Below, one piece after another: positions 1-7,659 of a DNA stretch of 15,013 nt (position 1 is the stretch's first letter; each line of letters starts with the position of its first letter). The notes under the pieces were generated by a model. It searched no databases. It was not told the DNA's origin and was given only the letters and a program-made list of their open reading frames with translations. A program made the translations under genes and the position numbers. The DNA comes from Dunaliella salina (Eukaryota; Chlorophyta; Chlorophyceae; Chlamydomonadales; Dunaliellaceae). The DNA lies in contig MU070177.1 of NCBI GenBank assembly GCA_002284615.2, positions 127,464 to 142,476 of the forward strand, given 5' to 3'.

Positions 1-1
1 C

Positions 2-208
2 TGTTGCCGCTCCAGCTGTGCGAACCGCGAGCTCAAACTTGGTAAAAAGATTTATCTAATAGGAAAAGTCAAACGTGTCCCAAAAACGGCGATGTTGATG
101 GCCCGCCAAGAAGGTGATGACGCGAAACCTGTCAAATCTCCGAAGCTGACAGCTGGTGCACCGGGGCTCATAAATCGATTGCAGACGGACTTTTTAATTT
201 GTGTTTAA
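2..208 (+). other. Unidentified open frame at the window edge
   Basis: A reading frame of 68 codons is open from the left edge to a TAA at 206-208. It is rich in Lys and Arg and begins with a Cys-Cys-x3-Cys cluster. I recognise no family. It does not match the part of the carrier protein that should precede the exon at 1003. It could be the end of an upstream exon, part of the LINE remnant that follows, or chance. Nothing else was recognised in this stretch. Confidence 0.2.
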
Positions 209-577
209 TATGCTCGATTCCTGAAATTAAGCTCCACGAGTTTTTTGCAGAGGGGGTCCAGTCTATGTCTGACACCCACCTCCTGTATCTCCCCAGCCAC
301 TGCACCATCCCACATTCTGAGGAAAGTTTTGCTGCCTCATTTTACACCAGTAAACCACTCATGAAGTCAAAAATGGGATTGGAGCAACTTTGTTCTGGCA
401 TGAACACCACTACTATGCTCAATGAACATTTCAAAAGTGTGCCCCTTTTTGAGGCCTTCGTCGCCCACCTCTGAAATTTTTTTCTTGGTATCGAGCAGCC
501 TAACTACCTGGCTGAGGTTTATTTTCCTAGTATTGTGTTATGTGATTTAATGTAATGTAATGTAATGTAATGTAATT
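199..577 (+). mobile_element. 3' end of a decayed LINE retrotransposon (family I), plus strand
   Basis: The translated plus strand reads like the C-terminal tail of a LINE ORF2 protein after its Cys/His knuckle. There is a short stretch reading THLLYL, then FAASFY. After an in-frame TGA at 472-474 the same frame continues to EQPNYLAE at 493-516. The identical octapeptide is found on the minus strand at 11155-11178, at the end of the LINE body there, so the two are copies of one family. The copy is 5'-truncated, has lost key Cys residues and ends in a (TGTAA)5 tail. It probably lies in the intron upstream of the exon at 1003, in sense orientation. Confidence 0.6.
548..575 (+). repeat. (TGTAA)5 microsatellite, LINE 3' tail
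   Basis: TAA followed by five exact TGTAA units directly follows the LINE C-terminal coding remnant. Short tandem-repeat tails are known for several LINE clades. TGTAA is also the chlorophyte polyadenylation signal, so the tail may act as one in the sense orientation. Confidence 0.85.
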
Positions 578-597
578 GCAGCAAGGCGGAAAAGAGC

Positions 598-649
598 ATT
601 TGAACTGACTGGATTGGGACATCATTTGAACTGATTGGATTGGGACATC
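598..649. repeat. 26-bp tandem duplication
   Basis: Two adjacent copies of a 26-bp unit (598-623 and 624-649) differ at one position (GACTGG versus GATTGG). They lie just after the LINE tail. Nothing recognisable follows until the (AC)n tract at 919. Confidence 0.85.
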
Positions 650-916
650 ATGCATTCCAGCAGTTGGGGGTATGCATCAATTTTGGCACATAACAAGAAA
701 AAGTTCGCAAAGATGTGTACGGTGGGGAGCTGGTCCTTGTGGCAAGTGTCTTGTCCTCCCCATCTTTTTAGCTTGTCACCCACCATACACATGCAGTCTT
801 TTGTTTTCCAGGCTTGTGTCTTTTGGAACGCAATGACAAATAGTGTAATTATGCAGAACAAAGACTCACAACATGTCTTGTCTTTGCATTCATGCATCAC
901 AACAATGCGCAAACGT

Positions 917-918
<2 letters not shown>

Positions 919-985
<67 letters not shown>
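919..985. repeat. (AC)33 microsatellite before a splice acceptor
   Basis: This is an uninterrupted AC dinucleotide tract. It ends 17 bases before the acceptor CTGCAG of the exon at 1003, and so occupies the place where a polypyrimidine tract would be expected. His-Thr or Cys-Val frames through it are artefacts of the repeat. Confidence 0.98.
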
Positions 986-987
<2 letters not shown>

Positions 988-1002
988 ATGACGGCACTGC
1001 AG

Positions 1003-1129
1003 AGTGCAAAAGGGCAGCGCGCCGTCGCTGCTGCTGGGAGGCCTGGATGTGTTCATGCTGAGTGCCGTGGCAAAGCTGGGGGCCACGCTTGCCACCTATC
1101 CGCTGCTGGTCATCAAGAGCAGGCTCCAG
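1003..1129 (+). CDS. PXN: Peroxisomal NAD/adenine nucleotide carrier (SLC25, PXN-like), antepenultimate exon
   Basis: The exon encodes 42 codons ending TYPLLVIKSRLQ, preceded by LDVFMLSAVAKLGATLA. This is the start of the third mitochondrial-carrier repeat. The usual P-x-[DE]-x-x-[KR] signature appears as P-L-L-V-I-K, a variant typical of plant PXN proteins, which exchange NAD across the peroxisomal membrane. Two in-frame TGA stops at 986-991 force the exon to begin after 991. CTGCAG ending at 1002 is the best acceptor, leaving one base before codon GTG. The donor is CAG|GTGGGA, phase 0. The join to the exon at 8088 gives SRLQ-AANAST, colinear with the family. Upstream exons encoding carrier repeats 1 and 2 are outside the window. 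The last 59 bases of this exon and the donor are amplified into array A. A general SLC25 carrier of another specificity is the main alternative. Confidence 0.85.
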
Positions 1130-1925
1130 GTGGGACACATGCTCAGAAATAATTGAGGAGTTTAGTGCGCTGGGGCATAGCAAAGCTGGGGGCGAACTAG
1201 GCAGCAAAGGCTAGCCGCTTTTGCGCGCAGATAATCATAGAAAGCAGGCTCCAAGTGGGACACCAGCTCACAAACAATTGTGTAATTAAGCGCAAAGGGG
1301 CACTGCAATACCAGGGGCCATGCTCGCCACATACCCGCTGCACGTCATCAAGAGTAGGCTCCTGGTGGGGCATATGCTAACAAACAATTTTTTAGCTCGG
1401 CACACAGGAGCATTGCAAAGCTGGGGGCCGCACTCGCTGCTTACCTGCTGCTGGTCATTCGGAGCAGGCTCCAGGTGGGACACATGCTCACAACTAATTT
1501 CCTAAAAAACGCACAGGGGCTTTGCAAAGCAGAGGGCCACGCTCGCCTCTTACCCGCTGCATGTCATCAAGAGCAGGCCCCTGGTGGGGCACATGCTCAC
1601 AAAACTTTTGCAGTTAAGCACACAGGGGCATGGCAACGCTTGTTGCTACGCTTCTTACATACCTGCTGTTGGTCACAGAGAGCAAGCTCCAGGTGGGGCG
1701 CATGCTCGCAAATATTCTCTTCATTGAGCGCACTGGGGCATTGCAGAGCTGGGGGCCACGCTCGCCACTTACCTGCTGCTGGTCATCAAGAGCAGGCTCC
1801 AGGTAGGACACATTCTCACCAATGATTTTGTAGGTGCGCAGGGGCATTGCAGAACCAGGGGCCATTCTCGCCACGTACCCGCTGCTGGTCATCAAGAGCA
1901 GGCTCCAGTTGGAGCACATGCTCAC
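1071..1925 (+). repeat. Array A block I: tandem copies of the exon-A donor junction
   Basis: Eight copies in direct orientation carry about 59 bases of exon end followed by about 50 bases of intron start. The first copy is the real exon end. Exon/intron junctions fall at 1130, 1255, 1365, 1475, 1584, 1693, 1803 and 1909, giving steps of 125 and then 106-110 bp. GT is retained in copies 1-7, with copy 7 changed to GTAGGA. Copy 8 has TT. Several copies still read YPLLVIKSRLQ or close variants. The second copy belongs to a longer 125-bp subfamily that reappears in block II. Confidence 0.9.
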
Positions 1926-1967
1926 AAATAATGATAATAATGATGATTATTATCGTTATTATTATTA

Positions 1968-2014
<47 letters not shown>

Positions 2015-2036
2015 GTTGTTGCTGTTGTTGTTATTG

Positions 2037-2104
<68 letters not shown>

Positions 2105-2123
2105 ATCATTATTATTATTATTA
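1926..2123. repeat. (ATT/GTT)n trinucleotide microsatellite
   Basis: About 200 bp of TTA, TTG and related trinucleotides with few interruptions. It begins directly at the end of array A block I and ends at TTACAGAGGG. Poly-Ile, poly-Asn and poly-Tyr frames here are not genes. The 2124-2299 stretch after it shows nothing recognisable. Confidence 0.97.
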
Positions 2124-2299
2124 CAGAGGGGGTAAGCTGGCCAATTTGCCAGACATGTTCTTTCTCCTAATTCTTTCTCAAATCTGACCATGCCAACCAT
2201 TATCATGTATACAAATATTATATTTGGCAAAAAATGGAAAATTTTGAAGGACCCCAGATCACTCTCCTGGCCTCAGATCACCCCAAATTGGCCTACAAC

Positions 2300-2762
2300 T
2301 CCACCCTGGGGTCATTTTTAACTTCCAAAATTTTAAATTTATAACCCTCATATACACTGCTAATATCCTGCGTATTCAAAAATAGGAGGGGGGAGGGGGG
2401 TCATTTTTGGGCCTTTTTGGCACCCCTTGTGCTGGATTTTCTTCAAGGGAAATGGCTGAAATTCTGTACCTGACCAACCACTGGGTCTTTTCACTCCATT
2501 TTTTTTGCAATGATATTTATTTGGTAGAAGGACCCTAAATCACAAAAAAATACCTAATTTTGTGCAGTGGGTGGTCAGTTATGGAGATTGGCTGGTAAAA
2601 CTAGGGTTCACGCCACAGCTGATTAGGCCCGTCTCCCGTGACTGGTAATCTTGAGGAAGTAGAGCTACAGAAACCACCGGTGGAAACCAAGCTTGAAGAT
2701 TACTGGTCATGGGAGATATACGCAAGGAGCATGCAAAAAACACCTGACTTTGGGCCTCAGCT
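2300..2762 (+). repeat. Dispersed repeat, copy 1 (unclassified)
   Basis: This stretch aligns end to end, with indels, to 8281-8775 in the next intron, in the same orientation. Shared blocks include TCCTGC(G/A)TATTCAAAAATAGGA, TTTTTGGC(A)CACCCCTGTGCTGG, the GGGAAATGGCTG block, TTTGCAATGATATT, AACTAGGGTTC and GCAAAAAACA. No coding capacity or terminal repeat was recognised. It may be a non-autonomous transposable element. Orientation is given relative to the host gene. Confidence 0.75.
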
Positions 2763-2772
2763 TACCCCCTCT

Positions 2773-2860
2773 GTTGTTGTTGTTGTTATTGTTATTATTA
2801 TTGTTATTATTATTATTATTATTATTTTTATTATTTTTTTTTTAATTTTTATTTTTATTA
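2773..2860. repeat. (GTT/ATT)n microsatellite with a T-rich end
   Basis: GTT units grade into ATT and then into irregular T-rich sequence. It starts about ten bases after the end of dispersed repeat copy 1, so that copy has TTR-type microsatellites near both sides. Confidence 0.95.
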
Positions 2861-2993
2861 CAATTTTGAATGCGAGTATCCTTGGGATAAGCTCAAGCAT
2901 CTCGTAGTCAAGCAATCTCAACTATAGTGGCGACAAAGCCCGAAGCCCTGTACCACTCACACCCTGGAGTTTGGCCATCTGACCTGCGAACCT

Positions 2994-3092
2994 CTTGGAC
3001 AGCAGATTGACCTTTGAACACATGTCGTACAAATCTTCGATCAATCAAGGGTGTTGTACGACACGTGTTCAGAGGTCCATTTGCTGACCAAA
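2994..3092. repeat. Long imperfect inverted repeat (hairpin)
   Basis: The arms 2994-3032 and 3054-3092 are reverse complements at 33 of 39 positions, with a 21-nt loop at 3033-3053. The inner end (GTCGTACAA / TTGTACGAC) is perfect. It lies in unique-looking intron DNA between a microsatellite and the inverted array fragment at 3230. It could be a palindromic mobile-element remnant or a small-RNA precursor. The sequence alone does not decide. Confidence 0.75.
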
Positions 3093-3229
3093 GAAGGGTA
3101 GCCATTGGTGAGGCTGGAGTTTAAGAGGTGCGCCAACCTTGCTGCTACCCACCAACAGTGTACCGTAACTGACCAGTATACTTGGTAAGAAGGGTATACC
3201 CAATGCTTGAGCTTATCCAAAGGATATTC

Positions 3230-3265
3230 ATAATTATTTATGAGCATTTGCCCCACCTGGAGCCT
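3230..3265 (-). repeat. Inverted fragment of the array A unit
   Basis: The reverse complement reads GGCTCCAGGTGGGGCAAATG followed by CTCATAAATAATTAT. This matches the donor-junction part of the direct copies (for example 3493-3524) with a few changes. It lies about 34 bases upstream of the first direct copy of block II. Confidence 0.8.
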
Positions 3266-3298
3266 TTTGCTGAAGGATCCAGCTGCGTAGCGGCCTGG

Positions 3299-4206
3299 CA
3301 AAGCAGGAGGTCAACTAGGCAGCAGAGGCTAGCCGCTTTTACACACAGACAGTGTCATGGAAATCAGGCTCCAGGTGGGACACATTCTCATAAGAAATAT
3401 CAATATTTAAGTGAGCAGTGGCGTCACAAAGCTGGGGCTGGCTAGGCAGCTTAGGTTGGCCGCTGTCGCGCGCAGATAGTCATGGAGAGCAGGCTCCAGG
3501 TGGGACACATGCTCATAAATGATTTTGAATTGAAGTAAGCTGTGGCAATACAAAGCTGGGGGTTAACTGGGTAGCTTTGGCTAGCCGCTTTTATGCGCAG
3601 ATAGTCATGAAAAACAGGATACAGGTGCGACACATGCTCATATGAAATATTTAATCTAAGTGAGCAGTGGCAATACAGAGCTGGGGTAAATTAGGCAGCT
3701 TAGGCTGGCCACGGTTACACGCAGGTAGTGATGGAAAGCAGGCTCAGGGGCGATTCATGCACACAGTAAAATTTGAAGTGAAGTAAGCTGTGGCGTTTCA
3801 AAGCTGGGGTTGCCTAGGCAGCTTAGGCCAGCCACTATTACGCAGGTCATCATGGGAAGCAGGCTACAGGTTGGACACATGCTCATAAGTAATTTTTAAT
3901 TTAAGTGAGCTGTGGCGGCACAAACCTGGGGCTCACTGGGCAGCTTAGGCAAGCTGCTGTTATGCAGGTACTCACGGAAAGCAGGCTACAGGTGGAACAC
4001 ATGCTCATGCTCATAAGGAATATTTGATTTAAATGAGCAGTGGCGTTGCAAAGCTGGGGCTAACTTGGCAGCTTAGGCTAGCCGCTGTTATGCGCAGGTT
4101 GTCATTGGAAGCAGGCTCCAGGTGGGACACATCCTCATAAATTTTGAATGTAAGCAGGTTGTGGCGTTGCCAAGCCCGGGGTCATCCAGGAAGCAGGCTC
4201 CAGCCG
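3299..4206 (+). repeat. Array A block II: 122-130 bp donor-junction copies
   Basis: Seven direct copies and a terminal partial copy continue the exon-A donor family about 1.4 kb after block I. Junction positions are 3375, 3500, 3625, 3748, 3870, 3992 and 4122, then a partial copy near 4200. Units start CAAAGCTGGGG, contain GCAGCTTAGGCTAGCCGC and CAGRTAGTCATGGAAAGC, and end GCAGGCTCCAGGTGGGACAC. The middle block is absent from the true exon but present in block I copy 2, which defines a second subfamily. The copy at 3748 has lost GT. Their coding relation to the carrier is largely gone. Confidence 0.88.
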
Positions 4207-4338
4207 GGCATTTGAGGCTTAGGGTTATTTTTCATATATATCAACAGGGAGCACATCTTTCAAGAAGCATGTGTTTTGGGAGGCAGAGCTGAGCATATGG
4301 GGTCGCCTTGCAGGCTTGATAACGCGCAGCTTAAGAGC

Positions 4339-4483
4339 CTGATGCTGGCTATCAAGAGCGGTGTCCAGATTAGCTCACAAATATGTGAGAGATTTTAAAA
4401 ACACACCTTTTGGCTGGAGCGTGCCGGAACTGTTAGACGCATGCTGACCACTCACGCACATCTAGGCATCGTCAAGAGCAGGC
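4339..4483 (+). repeat. Degenerate outlying fragments of the array A unit
   Basis: 4339-4383 (CTGATGCTGGCTATCAAGAG, then GTCCAG and CTCACAAATA) and 4467-4483 (CATCGTCAAGAGCAGGC) resemble the CTGCTGGTCATCAAGAGCAG part of the exon-A unit. They look like old, eroded copies. The 4207-4728 stretch holds nothing else recognisable. Confidence 0.5.
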
Positions 4484-4728
4484 ATAAAGAGCAGGCTGTA
4501 TACATTGGGTGCGTGTCTTATTTATAGCCATGGGTAAATAATGCCACTCAACATCTAAAATAGACTCCCAGAGACTTGACGACAAGTCTTGGGCAAGCCT
4601 CTTGCTCAGATTTTTTGTGACATCTAAGTCCTTTCATTCTGCCGCATAGACCCTCCAAGTCTCTACGAGCCTCGTGCTCGCCGAGGCTCCCAGAGACGGG
4701 TGCCCAACCATACACGTTTATAATTATG

Positions 4729-4828
4729 GCACATGTCATTGCTTACGATTTTTGCATATGTCATTACTAACAACTGTGGCATATGTCTCTGCTTATGATT
4801 ACGGCGCATATCGTCTCATCCAATTATC
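4729..4828. repeat. 25-bp tandem repeat, four copies
   Basis: Units start at 4729, 4754, 4779 and 4804. The first three follow the pattern GCAYATGTCWYTRCTWAYRA plus a short tail, and the fourth is more diverged. It is a small intronic minisatellite. Confidence 0.75.
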
Positions 4829-5094
4829 AATCATTTGCACTTAGTGACAGGGCGCAGTCGAGGGTGTTGATGTGGTTGCAAACCCTTCATCACTGTGCAA
4901 AAAGACAGCAATTGGCCCTACAGGACGTGATCGCGTGCACATGTAACACTGCATGCGTACCTCAATGCAACGCGACTTTTTTTGATAAATTGGTCCATAC
5001 TGTTGGAAGGTAACAAATTGGTCCACAATGTTGAAGGTATGGGAGCCTTGCTATGGTCCACACTGTTTGGCGAGTCTGGTGATTGTCCAGTGCC

Positions 5095-5850
5095 CCTTGG
5101 CAAAGCTGGTGGCCATTTGAAGGGAAAGCTGCCGGCAAAGCTGGTGGCAAAGCTGGCGGTCATTTGAAGGCCCTTGGTAAAGAAAAGCAAAGTAAAGTGC
5201 CTTGGCCGTAGGAAAAGAGATGCGTTGGCCAAGGAAAAGCTAGGTGCTGTTTAGAATGCAATGGAAAGGTTGGTGGCTTTTTGAAGGCAAATCTGGTGGC
5301 AAAGCGGTGGCTGTTTGTTTGAAGGCCGTTGGCAAGGAGAAGCTGGTAATCGAGCAGAGCTTGGTAGTAGAAGGCTGGTGACCAAACAGAGCACCTTGGC
5401 CGTAGAAAAGTTGGTGACCAAGCAGAGCATCTTGGCCAAGGAAAAGTCGTTAGCCGTCCAGAATACCATAAGGAGGAAAGCTCGTGACCAAGCAGAGCGC
5501 CTTGGCCAAGGAAAAGCGAATGACCAAGCAGAGCGAATTAGCCAGGAAAAGCTGGTAGCCGTTCACAGTGCCATACTGAGGAAAAGCTCATTGTTGAGCA
5601 GAGCGCCTTGGCCAGGAATAAGCTGGTAGACATTCAAAATGCCTTGCCAAAGAAAAGCTCATGGTCGAACAGAGGGCCTTGGCCATAGAAGAGCTGATGA
5701 CCAAGCACAGCGCCTTGGCCAGGGATAAGCTGGTAGACGTTCAGAACGCCTTACAAAAGAAAAGCTCATGGTGGAGCACAGGCCTTGGCCATGATGACCA
5801 AGCACAGCGCCTTGGCCAGGGATAAGCTGGTAGACGTTCAGAATGCCTTA
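5095..5850. repeat. Intronic minisatellite with GCCTTGGCC and AAGCTGGT motifs
   Basis: An irregular minisatellite is built on a motif of about 35 bp: GCCTTGGCCARGGAWAAGCT, then GGTRGMCGTTCARAAYGCC. Longer composite units containing GACCAAGCACAGC are about 100 bp apart (for example near 5699 and 5795). The sense strand is open at 5315-5629 and reads as Lys/Gln/Glu/Ala-rich text such as EKLVTKQS and EKLVAVHSA, which would favour helix. I see no start context, splice context or homologue, and treat it as a repeat rather than a gene. Looser relatives (AATTGGTCCA repeats) occur at 4985-5095. Confidence 0.7.
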
Positions 5851-5853
5851 AGA

Positions 5854-5884
5854 GTGGGCTAGTATATAGTATATACTAGCCCAC
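5854..5884. repeat. Perfect 13-bp inverted repeat, 5-nt loop
   Basis: GTGGGCTAGTATA at 5854-5866 pairs exactly with TATACTAGCCCAC at 5872-5884 around TAGTA. It sits exactly where the GCCTTGGCC minisatellite stops. A related TATACTAGTATATACTG tract lies at 6679-6715, just before the minisatellite resumes. Confidence 0.9.
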
Positions 5885-5989
5885 AACTAAGGAGTATTGA
5901 CACCATTTCAGGGAGGATAAAGGTTTTTGACCCCCACAAATCCATTGCTCAAGTGCTTAGACGAAAATATTGAGCCATAAGCGGAGGAA

Positions 5990-6568
5990 TGAGGCATCAA
6001 TTCATCCTTACATGCACAACCATCTATGCAGGCGGTTCATGCCCAATAGACAAGTTTTTTGCAAAACCCTGAAGCATTTGCAAGCTGTCATTTTGAAGCT
6101 GGACATCTCTGGGTTCTCTCTATCAGCTAGCTCAACGCATGAGCCTGTTCCAACAGGTAGAAGATGGGATTCTAGCCCAATGCATTCATCTGCAGCTGGA
6201 CTGCGTCTGATCGGCAGAGGCCATGAACCTGTAAGTCAGAGACTGCTGTGGCCTGCGCTTTGTGTCATGGCTGGATCCTTCCCCGGTCAGATCCGCCTCC
6301 ATCTCCTCACGCTCGAAGGGCTGCTTGCACGTCAAACTGTGCTACTGGAGGGCTTGCGATGGGTTTGCTGGGCTGATGAGGCTCATGCACCCTTTGCACT
6401 TTAAAGCACATGGCTTCTCTGGCAAGTCCTCAGCAATGATGATATCATACCTTTGCTTGTGTTCTTTAAGCTGGGTGGGTTGCTGGAGCCTTGCAAGCAG
6501 CTCTTCTGGCTTGTACCATGGGCCTGTTTTCCATTCTCTACCTTGATGACGGCAAATTTTGGGGCCAT
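5990..6568 (-). pseudogene. Possible hAT-type transposase N-terminal remnant
   Basis: On the minus strand an ATG at 6566-6568 opens MAPKFAVIKVENGK. A frame change leads to KPEELLARLQQ at about 6512 and then YDIIIAEDLPEKP, followed by CALKCKGCM and ANPSQALQ. After a TAG at 6342-6344 the frame continues HSLTC. C-x2-C, then NPSQAL, H and C resembles the BED-like zinc finger at the start of hAT transposases. Farther on, ENPEMSSFK from 6118 resembles their conserved ENP-x-F segment. There is at least one frameshift plus stops, no catalytic core and no identified termini. It is a dead fragment, and the family assignment is tentative. Confidence 0.4.
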
Positions 6569-6678
6569 TTTATTAAATCGTCATCCAAGTTGGACTTCAA
6601 AATCCCAAAATCGCGCTTGAGCTCAGGAACTCAGCGCTCTGAGTTTCTGAGTTCGGAATCATATACTACGTCCCCCCA

Positions 6679-6715
6679 TATACTAGTATATACTGAGTAG
6701 TATACAGTATATACT
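6679..6715. repeat. TA-rich palindromic tract
   Basis: Overlapping palindromes (CATATACTAGTATATACTG, then GTAGTATACAGTATATACTG) share TAGTATATAC with the hairpin at 5854-5884. Together they bracket the insert that separates the two minisatellite blocks. Confidence 0.55.
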
Positions 6716-6734
6716 GACCTCGCACCCTGCTCAT

Positions 6735-6870
6735 GACCGAGCCTCGGCAAAGAAGAGCTGACGACCAAGCAAAGCGTATCGGCCGTGGAAAAGCTGGTGG
6801 CCATTCAAAATGTCATACCAGGGAAAAGAGGGTGGCCGTTCAGAATGCCATGCTGAAGAAAAAATGGTGG
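6735..6870. repeat. Second block of the GCCTTGGCC/AAGCTGGT minisatellite
   Basis: Motifs such as GGAAAAGCTGGTGGCCATTC, GACCAAGCAAAGC and GTTCAGAATGCCA match the 5095-5850 minisatellite after an interruption of about 0.9 kb. The 6871-7214 stretch that follows shows nothing recognisable. Confidence 0.7.
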
Positions 6871-7291
6871 TCAGACCAGTCTGCACTCCGGGGGGATGGA
6901 ATTTGAGTGGCTCAGTTGGCGGCTTTGGCAATGGTTTTCATCATCGGGATCCCGACGTGGTATCCTGTACAGTATCCAGCTTGAGACCCTGTTTTGCGTG
7001 GCAATACACTGTGAGCATGTCATGCTGCTGCATCCTCGGAAAAATTCAACCGAATAAGAGACAATTGAGTGTGCTTTCTTGCGTGGGAGCCTGATGCCCC
7101 TCAAACCAGGATTAGGTCATGTGTGAAACACATACGAACACGTATGGAAGCTTAAAAGGACAAATATTGCTAGTGGCTGTGATTGATGTTTTTGGAAGGG
7201 GGCCTGCATGCTCTTCAGACCAAGGTACATACATGTATGTGTATATGTATATGTATAAACCTGTATATACCTGTAAATACAGGTATATATG

Positions 7292-7295
<4 letters not shown>

Positions 7296-7375
<80 letters not shown>
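7296..7375. repeat. (TG)40 microsatellite
   Basis: Uninterrupted TG dinucleotides, preceded at 7215-7295 by TATG/TATA-rich DNA that includes the small palindrome TATACCTGT-AAAT-ACAGGTATA. Poly-Cys-Val and Thr-His frames here are artefacts. Nothing recognisable was seen at 7376-7655. Confidence 0.98.
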
Positions 7376-7376
<1 letters not shown>

Positions 7377-7659
7377 CAACATGGAGTTGATGAACTCCGT
7401 GAGCGCATATGGTTTGAAGTGACAGAAACATGTACTGCTGAGGTGCATCTTATTTGTATGTAGCCTGCATGCCCTGCAAATACTTGATAGTGCTGGAAGC
7501 AAGTGGGACAGGAAAAGTGGGACAGGAACCAGCAAGTCCGGGTTGGTGGTATAGTTTCTATGGTTCCAGCACCATCACGGAAATCATCATACAAGGAATC
7601 ATGCTGGTTTTTTAATTGGTCGACTTAAAAGTGATTGTTTTTATGTGCAGAGACAGCAA

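Noticed and set aside
622..1207. Long Thr-His and Cys-Val open frames on both strands around 919-985
   Set aside because: They come from translating the (AC)33 tract, and only the 3' part overlaps a real exon in another frame.
1816..2230. Poly-Ile, poly-Asn, poly-Tyr and poly-Thr frames
   Set aside because: Translation of the trinucleotide microsatellite, with no supported coding context.
4548..5232. Several 60-100-codon frames on both strands
   Set aside because: They overlap each other and short repeats, with no family resemblance.
5315..5629. Lys/Gln-rich 104-codon open frame as a possible coiled-coil gene
   Set aside because: It is one frame of an irregular minisatellite inside an intron and ends without any domain or splice support.
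5970..6404. 144-codon plus-strand open frame
   Set aside because: No recognisable features. The opposite strand gives better transposase-like text, so this is probably its shadow.
7112..7594. Open frames through the (TG)40 tract
   Set aside because: Dinucleotide repeat artefacts without homology.
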